Shown here in pieces: positions 35,201 to 45,918 of a stretch of 64,000 bases of DNA. The position numbers were made by a program, and so were the translations under genes. The DNA comes from CAWIXB01 sp963839955 (lineage in GTDB: Bacteria > Actinomycetota > Actinomycetes > JACCUZ01): contig CAWIXB010000001.1 of the NCBI GenBank assembly GCA_963839955.1, positions 1,922,001-1,986,000 on the forward strand, in the 5' to 3' direction. Under the pieces are notes generated by a model. The model worked only from the letters and a program-made list of their open reading frames with translations. It made no database searches and was not told the origin of the DNA. Within the stretch, counting starts at the first letter, position 1, and every line of letters starts with the position of its first letter.

Positions 35201-35264
35201 CCAGCGCATCCCGGTCCAGCTCCGAGTCGACAAGGGGCGGCACGGCTCGTCCGTACGACAGTAG
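32238..35264 (+). CDS. sbcC: Exonuclease subunit SbcC
   Basis: This 1008-residue Rad50-type ATPase has N-terminal Walker A GPTGAGKTS, the Q-loop region LPQGQFAEFL, two long coiled coils around a CPVC zinc hook (Cys528, Cys531), and C-terminal signature LSGGEAFSASLALALGLADV, Walker B LFVDEGFGSLDE and an SHVSDL switch. It forms the SbcCD complex with the preceding gene; ends tether through zinc. The overlap with sbcD ensures coupled translation. Nothing is unusual in length or motif content. Confidence 0.96.
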   Translation: MRVHQLSVTAFGPFADTQYVDFDALAEGGLFLFHGPTGAGKTSILDAVCFALYGQVPGARHQARSLRSDHADPDLRPEVVLQVTLRGRLLRVTRSPAWERPKRRGSGTTTEQARVLLQEADGAGAGRADAVDRSWRTLSTRADEAGHLLSRLLGLTPAQFCQVALLPQGQFAEFLRADADRRRDVLESLFDTGRFTAAEAWLVNERKAVWTELEALDRRVDHVLARVAQAAGVDVPPELVADDAGDWVAVLLAEAEAEKAATTQAAANATSARAEAAAQVTAATQLRERQARRDTWLRQQAELDAAWTQRDAAVAELEAALAVAPVLPLLEEVARLQVELESVRVDARSAHQQVAGFLAATGTSGAAVTTHGLPSADSATRSSALARAEIGGLHRLVDDEEEAARISRDADALERTIVALEAQSAELGGWLDDADARRSALIEARSAAQSAEAGLPAAREDVERAGVRATAGARRDVLAIRVGEARDAVQGATDAAQLAREHWLTLRQARLDGMAAELAARLVAGEHCPVCGSTSHPAPATATVHAVTREDEERAAEQANAAEELRALSREQLSALDVELAEARSAAGGTISLGDLQTALDRASRRLRDLEDVAAGRTAAEAAVATFDDERESRVREHVRLAQEREGARARSGELQSRLRRLRAVLTAARGDDPSITARAKRLERLADGCDGLARQVIELERLDGAVDDALERAEASVRERSLGSLATAADAARDEARITELDEFRRRHDTEHATLAELLADPALVEAAVAPVPDLAALSAAQDAAELAHEAAVEHAAALRQRASSLKALRGKLDAAIVARGPVAERYRVADALSRLAEGKSKDNRLRMSLSGYVLAARLEQVAAAASERLLRMTSQRFSLLHTAEAGTGRGRRGGLHLRVLDAWTGNERDPATLSGGEAFSASLALALGLADVVTAEAGGSLLETLFVDEGFGSLDEDSLDEVMGVLDDLRDGGRVVGIVSHVSDLRQRIPVQLRVDKGRHGSSVRQ

Positions 35265-35284
35265 TCACGGGCAGCCGCCGCGAC

Positions 35285-35311
35285 CCATCCTTGGCCGCGG
35301 CGGCACCGAAC
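35285..35311 (+). promoter_or_regulatory. Candidate SigK-type promoter before sigK
   Basis: CCATCC is followed after 15 bases by CCGAAC, close to the mycobacterial SigK consensus (CCATCC, 16-17 bases, CCGAAT). It lies about 100 bases before the sigK ATG and would give autoregulation. Spacing is short and the last base differs, so this is tentative. Confidence 0.4.
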
Positions 35312-35411
35312 TCCTCCCGTGAGGCATGCACCCCGTCGTGGGCGACCAGGCGCCTGGCCAGATCGCCCGGCACTTCGATTCGGCCCCGCCGAATCTGAGA
35401 CAGTGGTGAGC

Positions 35412-36005
35412 ATGCCGTCCCTGCGGAGAAGCGGCCGCGCGTTGCAGTCCGTCGACCAGCTGCCCGGCGTCGACGTGCTGGTCCAGCGCGTGGCCAAGGG
35501 CGACGTGGCGGCCTTCGAGGTGCTCTTCGACGAGGTCGCCGCGACGGTGTTCGGCGTCGTCCGGCGGGTGCTGCGCGATCCGGCGCAGTCCGAGGAGGTC
35601 GCCCAGGAGGTGCTCATCGAGGTCTGGCGCACCGCCGGCCGCTTCGACGCCGACCGCGGGAGCGCGACGACCTGGATCCACACCATGGCTCATCGCCGTG
35701 CCATCGACCGGGTCCGATCCGTGCAGGCGTCGCACGACCGCGACGAGCGGGTGGCGCACCGCGATCTGAGCCGGCCCTTCGACGAGGTCGCCGAGGCCGT
35801 GGATGCCCGTCTCGAGCAGGAACAGGTCCGGCGTTGCCTGGACGACCTGACCGACCTGCAGCGGGAGTCCGTCACCCTCGCCTACTACGGCGGCCACACC
35901 TACCGCGAGGTCGGTGAGGTGCTCGCCGTCCCGTTGGGCACCGTCAAGACTCGGCTGCGCGACGGGCTGATCCGTCTTCGTGACTGCCTGGGGGTCGAGC
36001 GATGA
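35412..36005 (+). CDS. sigK: ECF sigma factor SigK
   Basis: This 197-residue ECF sigma factor has region 2 (~38-100, FEVLFDEVAATVFGVVRRVLRD, VAQEVLIEVWRTAGRFD, WIHTMAHRRAIDRVR) and region 4 (~140-190, LTDLQRESVTLAYYGGHTYREVGEVLAVPLGTVKTRLRDGLIRLRD). The next gene is an RskA-type membrane anti-sigma factor whose ATG overlaps the stop (ATGA-like junction), which identifies the pair as SigK-RskA. In mycobacteria this pair responds to redox or surface signals. The ATG was chosen because upstream frame extension lacks region 2-like sequence. Confidence 0.92.
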   Translation: MPSLRRSGRALQSVDQLPGVDVLVQRVAKGDVAAFEVLFDEVAATVFGVVRRVLRDPAQSEEVAQEVLIEVWRTAGRFDADRGSATTWIHTMAHRRAIDRVRSVQASHDRDERVAHRDLSRPFDEVAEAVDARLEQEQVRRCLDDLTDLQRESVTLAYYGGHTYREVGEVLAVPLGTVKTRLRDGLIRLRDCLGVER

Positions 36006-36721
36006 TGCCCGAGGTGCACACCCTGACCGGCGCGTACGCGACCGACGCCCTCGACGACGGCGAGCGTCGTGAGTTCGAGGCCCACCTCGAGCAGTGCCCG
36101 ACGTGCGCGCAGGAGGTCCGCGAGCTCACCGCCACTGCCGCCCGGCTGGCCGGAGCCGTCGCGCAAACTCCGCCGGCGGAACTTCGGGCGCGCGTGCTCG
36201 ACCAGGTGCCCCACGTCCGCCAGCTCTCCCCCGTCACGCCGCGCCAGCAACAGGCCCGGCGCCGATGGATCCGCGAGCCTCTCGCGATGACCGCTGCCCT
36301 GCTGCTCGTCGTGGCAGCCGGCCTGGCGGTCTTCGGCGTCCAGTCCTACCAGCGCGCGGAGCGCGCCGAGCAGCTCGCGCAGCGGGTGTCGGCGGTGGCC
36401 ACCGACCCCGACCGACGCGAGCTGACGAGTCCGATCGACGCAGGCGGACGCGGCATGCTCGCCGTGTCGTCCACGGGCGACGCGGTGTTCCGTGCCGAGG
36501 GACTCGCGGAGCTCGACTCCGACCAGACGTATCAGCTGTGGGTCATCGACGACGGTGGCCCGCAGTCGGCCGGCGTGCTCGACCGGCGCGGTGACGGGAC
36601 CGTCGGGCAGTTCGTGGCCGACGTCGCGGACGGCGAGTCGATCGCGTTGACGGTGGAGCCCAGCGGTGGCTCGTCCGCCCCGACCACCGATCCGGTCATG
36701 GTGATGCCGGTGTCCGGCTGA
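36002..36721 (+). CDS. rskA: Anti-sigma-K factor RskA
   Basis: This 239-residue single-pass membrane protein has a cytosolic zinc-binding anti-sigma domain (HLEQCPTC: His28, Cys32, Cys35), one transmembrane helix (~93-113, PLAMTAALLLVVAAGLAVFGV) and an extracytoplasmic RskA domain (YQLWVIDDGGPQSAGVLDRRGDG...VMVMPVSG). Regulated proteolysis of such factors frees SigK. Translation is coupled to sigK. The 3' 190 bases run opposite to the C-terminal coding region of the PAP2 gene. Confidence 0.93.
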   Translation: MMPEVHTLTGAYATDALDDGERREFEAHLEQCPTCAQEVRELTATAARLAGAVAQTPPAELRARVLDQVPHVRQLSPVTPRQQQARRRWIREPLAMTAALLLVVAAGLAVFGVQSYQRAERAEQLAQRVSAVATDPDRRELTSPIDAGGRGMLAVSSTGDAVFRAEGLAELDSDQTYQLWVIDDGGPQSAGVLDRRGDGTVGQFVADVADGESIALTVEPSGGSSAPTTDPVMVMPVSG

Positions 36722-37455
36722 GCGCTCGTGCGACGCGGCGTCACGAGCAGGGCGACGCCGAGCAGCAGCCCGGCGACGACGGCATCCACCCAGTAGTGGT
36801 TTCCGGTTGCCACCACGACGATCGTGGTCACCAGCGGGTGGATCAACGCGAGCCATCGCCATCGGGTGCGCGTCGTACGGATCACGACGAGTGCGAGCAG
36901 CAGTGCCCAGCCGACGTGCAGGCTCGGCATCGCGGCAAGCTGGTTCGCCACGGTCCCGGTGCTGGGGCCGTACGCCGACGGGCCGAGGACCGCCATCGTG
37001 TCCACGAAGCCGAGGGGGCCCATCATCCGCGGCGGTGCCAGCGGCATCAGCACGTGCACGAACATCGCCAGGCCGGTCAGCGTGATGATGAGCCGGCGGG
37101 CCCATCGGTAGTCGGCGGGCGGGCGGCGCAGCCAGCCCCACGCCAGGAACCCGAGGGTCAGCGGGAAGTGCACGCCGACGTAGTACCAGTTGGCCGCCCG
37201 CAGCCACGCGGGCCAGTTCAGCGCCCAGTCCTGGAACGTCTCTTCGTCGGGCAGACCCAGCGTGCGCTCCAGGTGCCACACCTGCCAGGCGTTAGCGTAG
37301 GCGCTGGCGTCCTGCCCCGAGATGATGGTCCGGCCGAGCCGGTACGCGACGAAAAGCGTGAGGATCAACAGGATCTCGCGAACCAGGGGTGGGCGCTCGG
37401 CGCGGGCCCCGCCGGCCCACAAGGCCCGGACCGGGCTCCGCTCGCTCACACTCAC
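36532..37455 (-). CDS. PAP2-superfamily membrane phosphatase/transferase
   Basis: The 307-residue protein has about six transmembrane segments (REILLILTLFVAYRLGRTII onward) and PAP2 active-site motifs: PSLHVGWALL (C2 motif, catalytic His) and GNHYWVDAVVAG (C3 motif, His and Asp). This is the Aur1/Ipt1-like branch, phosphoester hydrolysis or transfer on lipids in the membrane. The start is uncertain between GTG 37455 and 37449. The last ~60 residues are disordered and lie antisense to rskA for 190 bases. Confidence 0.8.
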   Translation of the reverse strand: MSVSERSPVRALWAGGARAERPPLVREILLILTLFVAYRLGRTIISGQDASAYANAWQVWHLERTLGLPDEETFQDWALNWPAWLRAANWYYVGVHFPLTLGFLAWGWLRRPPADYRWARRLIITLTGLAMFVHVLMPLAPPRMMGPLGFVDTMAVLGPSAYGPSTGTVANQLAAMPSLHVGWALLLALVVIRTTRTRWRWLALIHPLVTTIVVVATGNHYWVDAVVAGLLLGVALLVTPRRTSAQPDTGITMTGSVVGADEPPLGSTVNAIDSPSATSATNCPTVPSPRRSSTPADCGPPSSMTHS

Positions 37456-37510
37456 CCGGACAGATTGCCATGCGATGCCGCATTCCGGGGCCGGACTGCC
37501 AAGTAGTCGC

Positions 37511-38536
37511 CTAGGTGTTGCAAGCCAAGGCGTCGACGGCGGCGCGGAATCCCCATGGCACGCGAGCGGCCGCGGGCACCAGAGCCCGCCTCGCACGTGG
37601 CCGCGCGACGACTGCGAGCAGGCCGCCGGTCAGCATTCGGTAGCGCCGCGTCGCCCGCCGCCAGGACTGCTCGTAGTCGGCCGGCCGGTCCGCGAGCACG
37701 GCCGCGACGGCTGCCTCGGCGGTGGCCAGCCCGGTGGCCAGACCTTCACCGGTGAGTGCGTCGAGGTAGCCCGCAGCATCGCCGACCAGCAGCACCCGCC
37801 CCTGCGAGCGCGCCGCCGACGTCTGACGCATCGGGCCGGCACCGCGAACCTCGGTGATCGGTTCGCCGTCGCGCAGGCGGGCCTGCAGCGCCGGGAAGTC
37901 CGCCAGGACCTCGTCGTACGCGCGGCCCGGACCGGTCAGCACCGCCACGCCCACGACCTCGTCCGCGACCGGCGTGACGTAGGCCTCGGCGGTCGCCGAC
38001 CAGTGCACCTCGACCAGGTCGGTCCACGGGCGGACGCCGAAGTGCCGCCGCAGGCCGTAGCGCGCTGCCCCACGTGCTCGGCGGTCGAGCCCGAGGGAGT
38101 GCCGCACCGGGGAGTGGAGGCCGTCGGCGGCGACCAGGTAGCGGGCCCGCAGGCCTGCGGCAGCCACGTGGTCGGTCTCCTGCTGCACGGCGGAGACGCG
38201 ACCGACCACGCGGTTGACCCCTGCGTCGTCGGCTGCCCGGGCGAGCGCTCCGTGCAGGCTGGTCCGGCGTACGCCGAGACCGGGACCGGCCGTGAACCGA
38301 GCCTCGGCGACCCGGCCGTCGGCGACGTAGCGGATCCCGTGGAAGTCCCGGCCCTGCGGGTGGACCCCGAGGTCGCGCAGCGCTGCCACCCCGCCCGGCA
38401 TCAGGCCCTCCCCACAGGCCTTGTCGACCGGATCCGTACGAGGCTCCACCAGGGTCACCTCGAGCCCGGACCGCCGGGCCCGGATCGCGGCTGCCAGCCC
38501 GACGGGACCCCCGCCGGCCACCAACAGGTCGATCAT
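37511..38536 (-). CDS. FAD-dependent monooxygenase, SrsC-like
   Basis: The 341-residue flavoprotein starts with the Rossmann GxGxxG motif (MIDLLVAGGGPVGLAAAIRARRSG), has the DG motif LVAADGLHSPVR and the FAD pyrophosphate motif VLLVGDAAGYLDALTGEGLATGL. This is the class A hydroxylase/geranylgeranyl reductase fold. In Streptomyces the flavin enzyme SrsC hydroxylates and decarboxylates methylated alkylresorcinols to quinones. The gene overlaps the methyltransferase by ATGA and is last in the operon srsA-srsB-srsC order. Confidence 0.85.
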   Translation of the reverse strand: MIDLLVAGGGPVGLAAAIRARRSGLEVTLVEPRTDPVDKACGEGLMPGGVAALRDLGVHPQGRDFHGIRYVADGRVAEARFTAGPGLGVRRTSLHGALARAADDAGVNRVVGRVSAVQQETDHVAAAGLRARYLVAADGLHSPVRHSLGLDRRARGAARYGLRRHFGVRPWTDLVEVHWSATAEAYVTPVADEVVGVAVLTGPGRAYDEVLADFPALQARLRDGEPITEVRGAGPMRQTSAARSQGRVLLVGDAAGYLDALTGEGLATGLATAEAAVAAVLADRPADYEQSWRRATRRYRMLTGGLLAVVARPRARRALVPAAARVPWGFRAAVDALACNT

Positions 38537-39072
38537 TCCGAGCCTGCGTTCGCGCTCTCAGCCGCGAGGGCGCGGTTCTCGCAGGTGATCCGCACGCGCA
38601 GCACGACGGCGTTGGCGACGGTGAACAGGAGAGCCGTCACCCACGCGGTGTGCACCAGCGGCAGCGCGAATCCTTCGACGACCACCGCGACGTAGTTCGG
38701 GTGACGCATCCACCGGTAGGGCCCGCGGCGGACCAGCGACAGCCCGGGGACGACGACGACCCGCGTGTTCCACTGCCTGCCCAACGTCGCGATGCACCAC
38801 CAGCGCAGACCCTGGGCCAGCGCAACGAGCACGAGCATCGGCCAGCCGAGCCAGCCGACGAACGGGCGATCGGCCAGCACGACCTCGACGGCCGCACCGA
38901 CGAGCAGCCCGGTGTGCAGGACCTTCATCGCGCGGTAGTGCAACTGCCCGCTCTCGATGCCCCCGCGCTCGAGCGCCCATCGCATGTTGCGTTCGGCGAC
39001 CGCCAGCTCCACCAGGCGCTCACCACCGACAGCCAGGAGAAGCAGGAGGAACAAGACCACCGAGGTCACCAT
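38533..39072 (-). CDS. Isoprenylcysteine carboxyl methyltransferase-like protein, SrsB-like
   Basis: This 179-residue integral membrane methyltransferase has ~4-5 transmembrane helices (start VTSVVLFLLLLLAVGGERLVELAVA) and the ICMT motif GPYRWMRHPNYVAVVVEG. In the phenolic lipid operon of Streptomyces griseus SrsB methylates the alkylresorcinol. Its ATG lies inside the stop region of the preceding PKS gene (7-base overlap) and its stop overlaps the flavin enzyme, so three genes are coupled. Confidence 0.85.
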   Translation of the reverse strand: MVTSVVLFLLLLLAVGGERLVELAVAERNMRWALERGGIESGQLHYRAMKVLHTGLLVGAAVEVVLADRPFVGWLGWPMLVLVALAQGLRWWCIATLGRQWNTRVVVVPGLSLVRRGPYRWMRHPNYVAVVVEGFALPLVHTAWVTALLFTVANAVVLRVRITCENRALAAESANAGSE

Positions 39073-40133
39073 TGCAACAGCACCATCTCGGCGCAGAAAC
39101 CGGGTCCCATCGCCATGAGGACACCGACCTCGCCGGGGTCGGGTCGCGGCCCGTCGAGGGTGAGCCCCAGGACGTGCAGGACCGACGCGGACGAGAGGTT
39201 GCCGACCTCGGCGAGCGACTGCCATGTCAGGTCGAAGGCACCGTCGGGTACGTCGAGCGCGCGCTGCATGGCGTACAGCACCTTGGGCCCGCCGGGATGC
39301 ACGATCCAGCGGGCCACGTCAGCGATCTTGAGCTCGTGAGCCTCGAGGAACCCGCGGACGTCGTCACCGACGTTCTCTTCGACGACGTCGGCAACGCTGG
39401 CCGCGAGGACGATGCGGAAGCCGCTACCGCCGACGTCCCAACCCATCACCCGCTCGGTGTCGGGGTAGAACCGGCTGCGGGTCGCCACCACCCCCGGCCT
39501 GTCCTCGAGGCCCAGGGCGGCGGCGCGTCGTTCGCCCACGAGGACCACGGCAGCCGCGCCGTCACCGAACAGGCCGCTGGCCACCAGGTTGGGCATGGAG
39601 GCGTCGTCGCGCTGCACGGTGAGCGAGCAGAGCTCGACCGACAGGAGCACGGCCACGCCGTCCGGGTCTCCGCGCAGGTAGTCGTGCAGGCGAGCCACGC
39701 CCGCCGCACCGGCCACGCAGCCGAGGCCGAAGACGGGCACCCGCTTCACGTCGTCGCGCAGCCCGAGCCGGGGCACCAGCCGGGCGTCCAGGCTGGGCGC
39801 GGCTACGCCGGTGACCGAGGTGACGAGCAGCATGTCGACATCGGCCGGGCGCAGCCCCGCTTTGGCCAGGGCCTCGCGCACGGCGCGCTCCCCCAAATCG
39901 GTCCCCACCCGAATGAACGCGTCATTCGCCCCACCGAAGCCGTCCAGGCCGTCGTACTCGTCAACGGGCAGCGCCAGATGGCGGGTGCGCACACCGGTCG
40001 CCTGGTGTAGCCGGTCGAGCACCCGGCGGTCGGCGCCGTCGGGCAAAACGGTCGCTGCGAGCGCGTCCGTGATCGTTTTCTGCGGATATCGGTGCTCCGC
40101 CGGCACCGCTCCGACCGACACGATTCGGCTCAT
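39066..40133 (-). CDS. Type III polyketide synthase, SrsA-like
   Basis: The 355-residue chalcone synthase-fold enzyme has the catalytic triad Cys139 (VFGLGCVAG), His279 (WIVHPGGP) and Asn312 (VGNLSSAS). It condenses a starter acyl-CoA with malonyl-CoA units; by context the product is probably an alkylresorcinol or pyrone with a fatty chain. It is first in the operon, followed by a membrane methyltransferase and a flavin hydroxylase, the same set as srsABC. The ATG with no strong ribosome site lies 154 bases from the divergent DUF5999 gene. Confidence 0.93.
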   Translation of the reverse strand: MSRIVSVGAVPAEHRYPQKTITDALAATVLPDGADRRVLDRLHQATGVRTRHLALPVDEYDGLDGFGGANDAFIRVGTDLGERAVREALAKAGLRPADVDMLLVTSVTGVAAPSLDARLVPRLGLRDDVKRVPVFGLGCVAGAAGVARLHDYLRGDPDGVAVLLSVELCSLTVQRDDASMPNLVASGLFGDGAAAVVLVGERRAAALGLEDRPGVVATRSRFYPDTERVMGWDVGGSGFRIVLAASVADVVEENVGDDVRGFLEAHELKIADVARWIVHPGGPKVLYAMQRALDVPDGAFDLTWQSLAEVGNLSSASVLHVLGLTLDGPRPDPGEVGVLMAMGPGFCAEMVLLQW

Positions 40134-40287
40134 CCGAACGCACCCCGAGGGACCGGCATACGGCCCCCCCTACCCATCAGTTCGGACCATTTCCACAATC
40201 GTTACCGTGTCGCTTTCAGTTGGTGGCGTGGCGGTCGAGAATTAGGGGGAAGGTAGAAATCGAGAACCCCTAGGAAAGCCGCCGCTC

Positions 40288-40488
40288 ATGTGTCCGCACC
40301 AGCCGCATTGCCCGCCCGCCGAGGCGGCCGACCGTGAGGCCGCCCACACCATGGCGTGCCATCCGGAGCAGGGCTGGAGCCTACTGTGCAACGGCGTCGT
40401 CCTCTTCGACGACACCGGCGAGCTGCTGCCCGACAACAGCGTGATCGGCCCCCACCGGCCGAGCTACCAGACCCCCTTCGCCGCCTGA
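40288..40488 (+). CDS. DUF5999 family small protein
   Basis: This 66-residue protein matches the actinobacterial DUF5999 type: MCPHQPHCPPAEAADREAA (Cys2, Cys8 with His residues), a central SLLCNGVVLFDDTGELLPD and a tail with HRP. The Cys/His start suggests metal binding, but no function is known. AGGAAAG precedes the ATG. It is convergent with gcvP (2 bases apart) and divergent from the PKS operon. Confidence 0.88.
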   Translation: MCPHQPHCPPAEAADREAAHTMACHPEQGWSLLCNGVVLFDDTGELLPDNSVIGPHRPSYQTPFAA

Positions 40489-40490
40489 GC

Positions 40491-43418
<2,928 letters not shown>

Positions 43419-43447
43419 CGGAAGGCCTCCAGAGGGTCGGGCCGGAA

Positions 43448-43465
43448 CGGTGGCTCCCGCCACCG
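43448..43465 (-). promoter_or_regulatory. Hairpin in the riboswitch expression platform
   Basis: CGGTGGC-4-GCCACCG lies between the glycine aptamer and the gcvP ribosome site. It is a candidate expression-platform stem that could pair differently when glycine is bound. There is no T-run, so translational control or Rho-dependent action is more likely than an intrinsic terminator. Confidence 0.45.
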
Positions 43466-43490
43466 CACGGTCCCCCTCTGTCGCACGGCG

Positions 43491-43600
43491 CTCCAGAGTC
43501 GCCTCGCCCGTGTGGTCCGGGTGCCTGAGAGGTTCCGGGGAGGTTGCCCCTTCGGCGCCCCGCGGACGGCGCACGGCGCCGCTTCGGGGTCTCTCTCACA
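43491..43600 (-). ncRNA. Glycine riboswitch (single aptamer)
   Basis: Read on the minus strand, the conserved glycine-aptamer features appear in order: GAGAGACC, GCGCCGAAGGGGCAA, ACCTCTCAGGCACC, ACGGGCGAGGCGACTCTGGAG. Spacing matches the gcvT element. One full aptamer is seen. It begins about 180 bases before gcvP and feeds only that gene, so glycine controls P-protein production. Confidence 0.93.
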
Positions 43601-43679
43601 CAGGGTCGTCAGCAGGGCCGACTCTACCCGTCCGGCCCAACTCTTCTGATACCCCGCACCACGGCACGAACACCACGCT

Positions 43680-43700
43680 GCACAACTGCATGATCACCGC
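43680..43700 (-). repeat. Dispersed 21-base element, copy 3
   Basis: Exact copy of the element at 8837, oriented with the gcvP direction. It lies upstream of the glycine riboswitch and 52 bases from copy 4. Confidence 0.85.
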
Positions 43701-43731
43701 GGGGATCTGTGCAGGTGGCGAGGGTGGGGTT

Positions 43732-43752
43732 GCACAACTGCATGATCACCGC
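43732..43752 (-). repeat. Dispersed 21-base element, copy 4
   Basis: Exact copy, same orientation as copy 3 with a start-to-start distance of 52 bases. It lies 20 bases beyond the stop of the MerR gene, between that gene and the gcvP leader. Confidence 0.85.
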
Positions 43753-43771
43753 GGAGGGGGAAGCGAGCTGG

Positions 43772-44401
<630 letters not shown>

Positions 44402-44485
44402 GCCGACCTCCGTCTCGCCCCCTGGGGAAGGCTCGCAGCGGCCGGCCCCGACGAGCGGGATGACATCGCTGGAGTTACAGCAAGG

Positions 44486-44502
44486 GCGTTCGAGGGGAAC
44501 GC
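44486..44502. promoter_or_regulatory. Inverted repeat upstream of the MerR gene
   Basis: GCGTTC-GAGGG-GAACGC is a perfect 6-base dyad about 85 bases before the MerR start. The half-site order (GTTC then GAAC) is opposite to a LexA box. It may be the MerR operator, though MerR sites usually lie between -35 and -10. Confidence 0.35.
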
Positions 44503-44600
44503 TACGGCCCCGGGAGGGGCGGGTCAACGACGTGACCGGCCGGGAGCCTGGCGTGTCCCCGAACTCTCTACTTGAGGGTGAGGTCCGGGGGTCCGCGGCC

Positions 44601-45077
44601 CTAGCGGGGCTGGTCGCCGCCGAAATCCTCAGGCGAGATCTGGTCGAGGAACTCGCGGAACTTCTCGACCTCGTCCTCCTGCTCGTCGGGGATCATGATG
44701 CCCGCCTCCTCGAGCACCGTCTCGGCGCCGAAGATCGGGGAGCCGGTGCGCAGGGCGATCGCGATCGCGTCGGAGGGGCGCGCGCTGACCTCGATGCCGC
44801 TCGCGAAGGCGAGCTCGGCGTAGAAGACGCCGTCCTGCAGGGAGGTGATGCGCACCTGCACCAGCTCCTCGCCGGCGGCCTCGAGCAGGTCGCGGATCAG
44901 GTCGTGGGTCAGCGGCCGCGGCGGCACGACGCCCTGCTGGGCGAACGCGATCGCGGTGGCCTCGACGGCGCCGATCCAGATCGGCAGGTAGCGCTCGCCG
45001 TCTGCTTCCTTGAGCAGGACGATCGGCTGGTTGGAGGGCATCTCCACCCGGACTCCCACGACGGCGAGCTCGTTCAC
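44601..45077 (-). CDS. DUF151 (bifunctional nuclease domain) protein
   Basis: The 158-residue protein starts VNELAVVGVRVEMPSNQPIVLLKE and has the BFN fold core YLPIWIGAVEATAIAFAQQG, LEAAGEELVQVRITSLQDGVFYAELAF and SARPSDAIAIALRTGSPIFG. Plant homologues are called bifunctional nucleases; the bacterial function is not established. It corresponds to Rv1829 in position, between ftsR and the MerR gene. Confidence 0.9.
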   Translation of the reverse strand: MNELAVVGVRVEMPSNQPIVLLKEADGERYLPIWIGAVEATAIAFAQQGVVPPRPLTHDLIRDLLEAAGEELVQVRITSLQDGVFYAELAFASGIEVSARPSDAIAIALRTGSPIFGAETVLEEAGIMIPDEQEDEVEKFREFLDQISPEDFGGDQPR

Positions 45078-45168
45078 GCTCGCCACACTACCCGTCGGAG
45101 GGGGGCGCAGCCGCGCACCCGTCGGCCACGTCGGCGACTCTTCTGGACAGCGCCGCAAACAGCTCCGG

Positions 45169-45918
45169 TCAGCGGTGCACGAGCGAGCGCAACGCTGCGC
45201 GTACGAGCGCCGTGTGCAGCCTTGCGGCGGCAGCCGCCAGCTCGCGCGCCGCCTCCTCGGCTCGCGCGCGTGCTTGCGGGTCGCGCTGGCGCAACAACGG
45301 TGCGACGACCTGCTCGACGAGACTCGTCTCGCGTTCGGCGGCCGTCCGAAACGCACGCAGATGTCGCGGCTCGAGGCCGAACGAGCGCATCTCCGCGACT
45401 GCTTGCGCGACCGCGAGTGCGTCACCGTCGTAGTGGCGCGTGCCTCGGCGTGGCCCGAGCAGGCCGTAGCCCTCGATCTCGTCGAGGAGGTCGACCTCGA
45501 TGCCGGCAGCCTCGACCAGCTCGTTGCGGGAGAGCCGGAGGTCGACGGCGTCACGGCGTTGGCGGAGGTCGTCGTCATCGCCGCCGGCGTCGAGACCGCG
45601 CACCGCCTTCGGCACGTTCGGCCGTCCGCCGGTGGGCTCCGGCGGTTCGAGCCCTCGGTCTAGGGCGTCGAGATGCTCCTTGATGACCCGCAGCGGCAGG
45701 TAGTGGTTGCGCTGCGAGGACAGGACGTAGCGCAGGCGCTCCACGTCGGCGTGGCTGAACTTGCGGTAGCCGGAGGGCGTGCGTGCCGGCTCGACCAGTC
45801 CCTCGGACTCGAGGAAGCGGATCTTCGAGATGGTGACCTCGGGGAAGTCGTGGCGGAGGGCCGAGAGGACCTCCCCGATGCTCATCAGCGCTCGGGAAGT
45901 GGCCGCCGCCGAGGTCAT
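45169..45918 (-). CDS. ftsR: MerR-family regulator FtsR
   Basis: The 249-residue protein has an N-terminal MerR domain (MSIGEVLSALRHDFPEVTISKIRFLESEGLVEPARTPSGYRKFSHADVERLRYVL) and a second helical region that ends in an Ala-rich coiled tail. It corresponds to Rv1828 and corynebacterial FtsR, an activator of ftsZ expression. The GarA stop overlaps its ATG by 4 bases, so the two are coupled. Confidence 0.88.
   Translation of the reverse strand: MTSAAATSRALMSIGEVLSALRHDFPEVTISKIRFLESEGLVEPARTPSGYRKFSHADVERLRYVLSSQRNHYLPLRVIKEHLDALDRGLEPPEPTGGRPNVPKAVRGLDAGGDDDDLRQRRDAVDLRLSRNELVEAAGIEVDLLDEIEGYGLLGPRRGTRHYDGDALAVAQAVAEMRSFGLEPRHLRAFRTAAERETSLVEQVVAPLLRQRDPQARARAEEAARELAAAAARLHTALVRAALRSLVHR

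Noticed and set aside
35128..35373. Minus-strand frame with a protein-like stretch (DLARRLVAHDGVHASREEF) between sbcC and sigK
   Set aside because: It runs on antisense into sbcC without a stop, has no ribosome site and matches no family I know; possibly a gene remnant but not supportable.
44486..44502. LexA box before the MerR gene
   Set aside because: The half-sites are in the opposite order (GTTC...GAAC) to a LexA operator.
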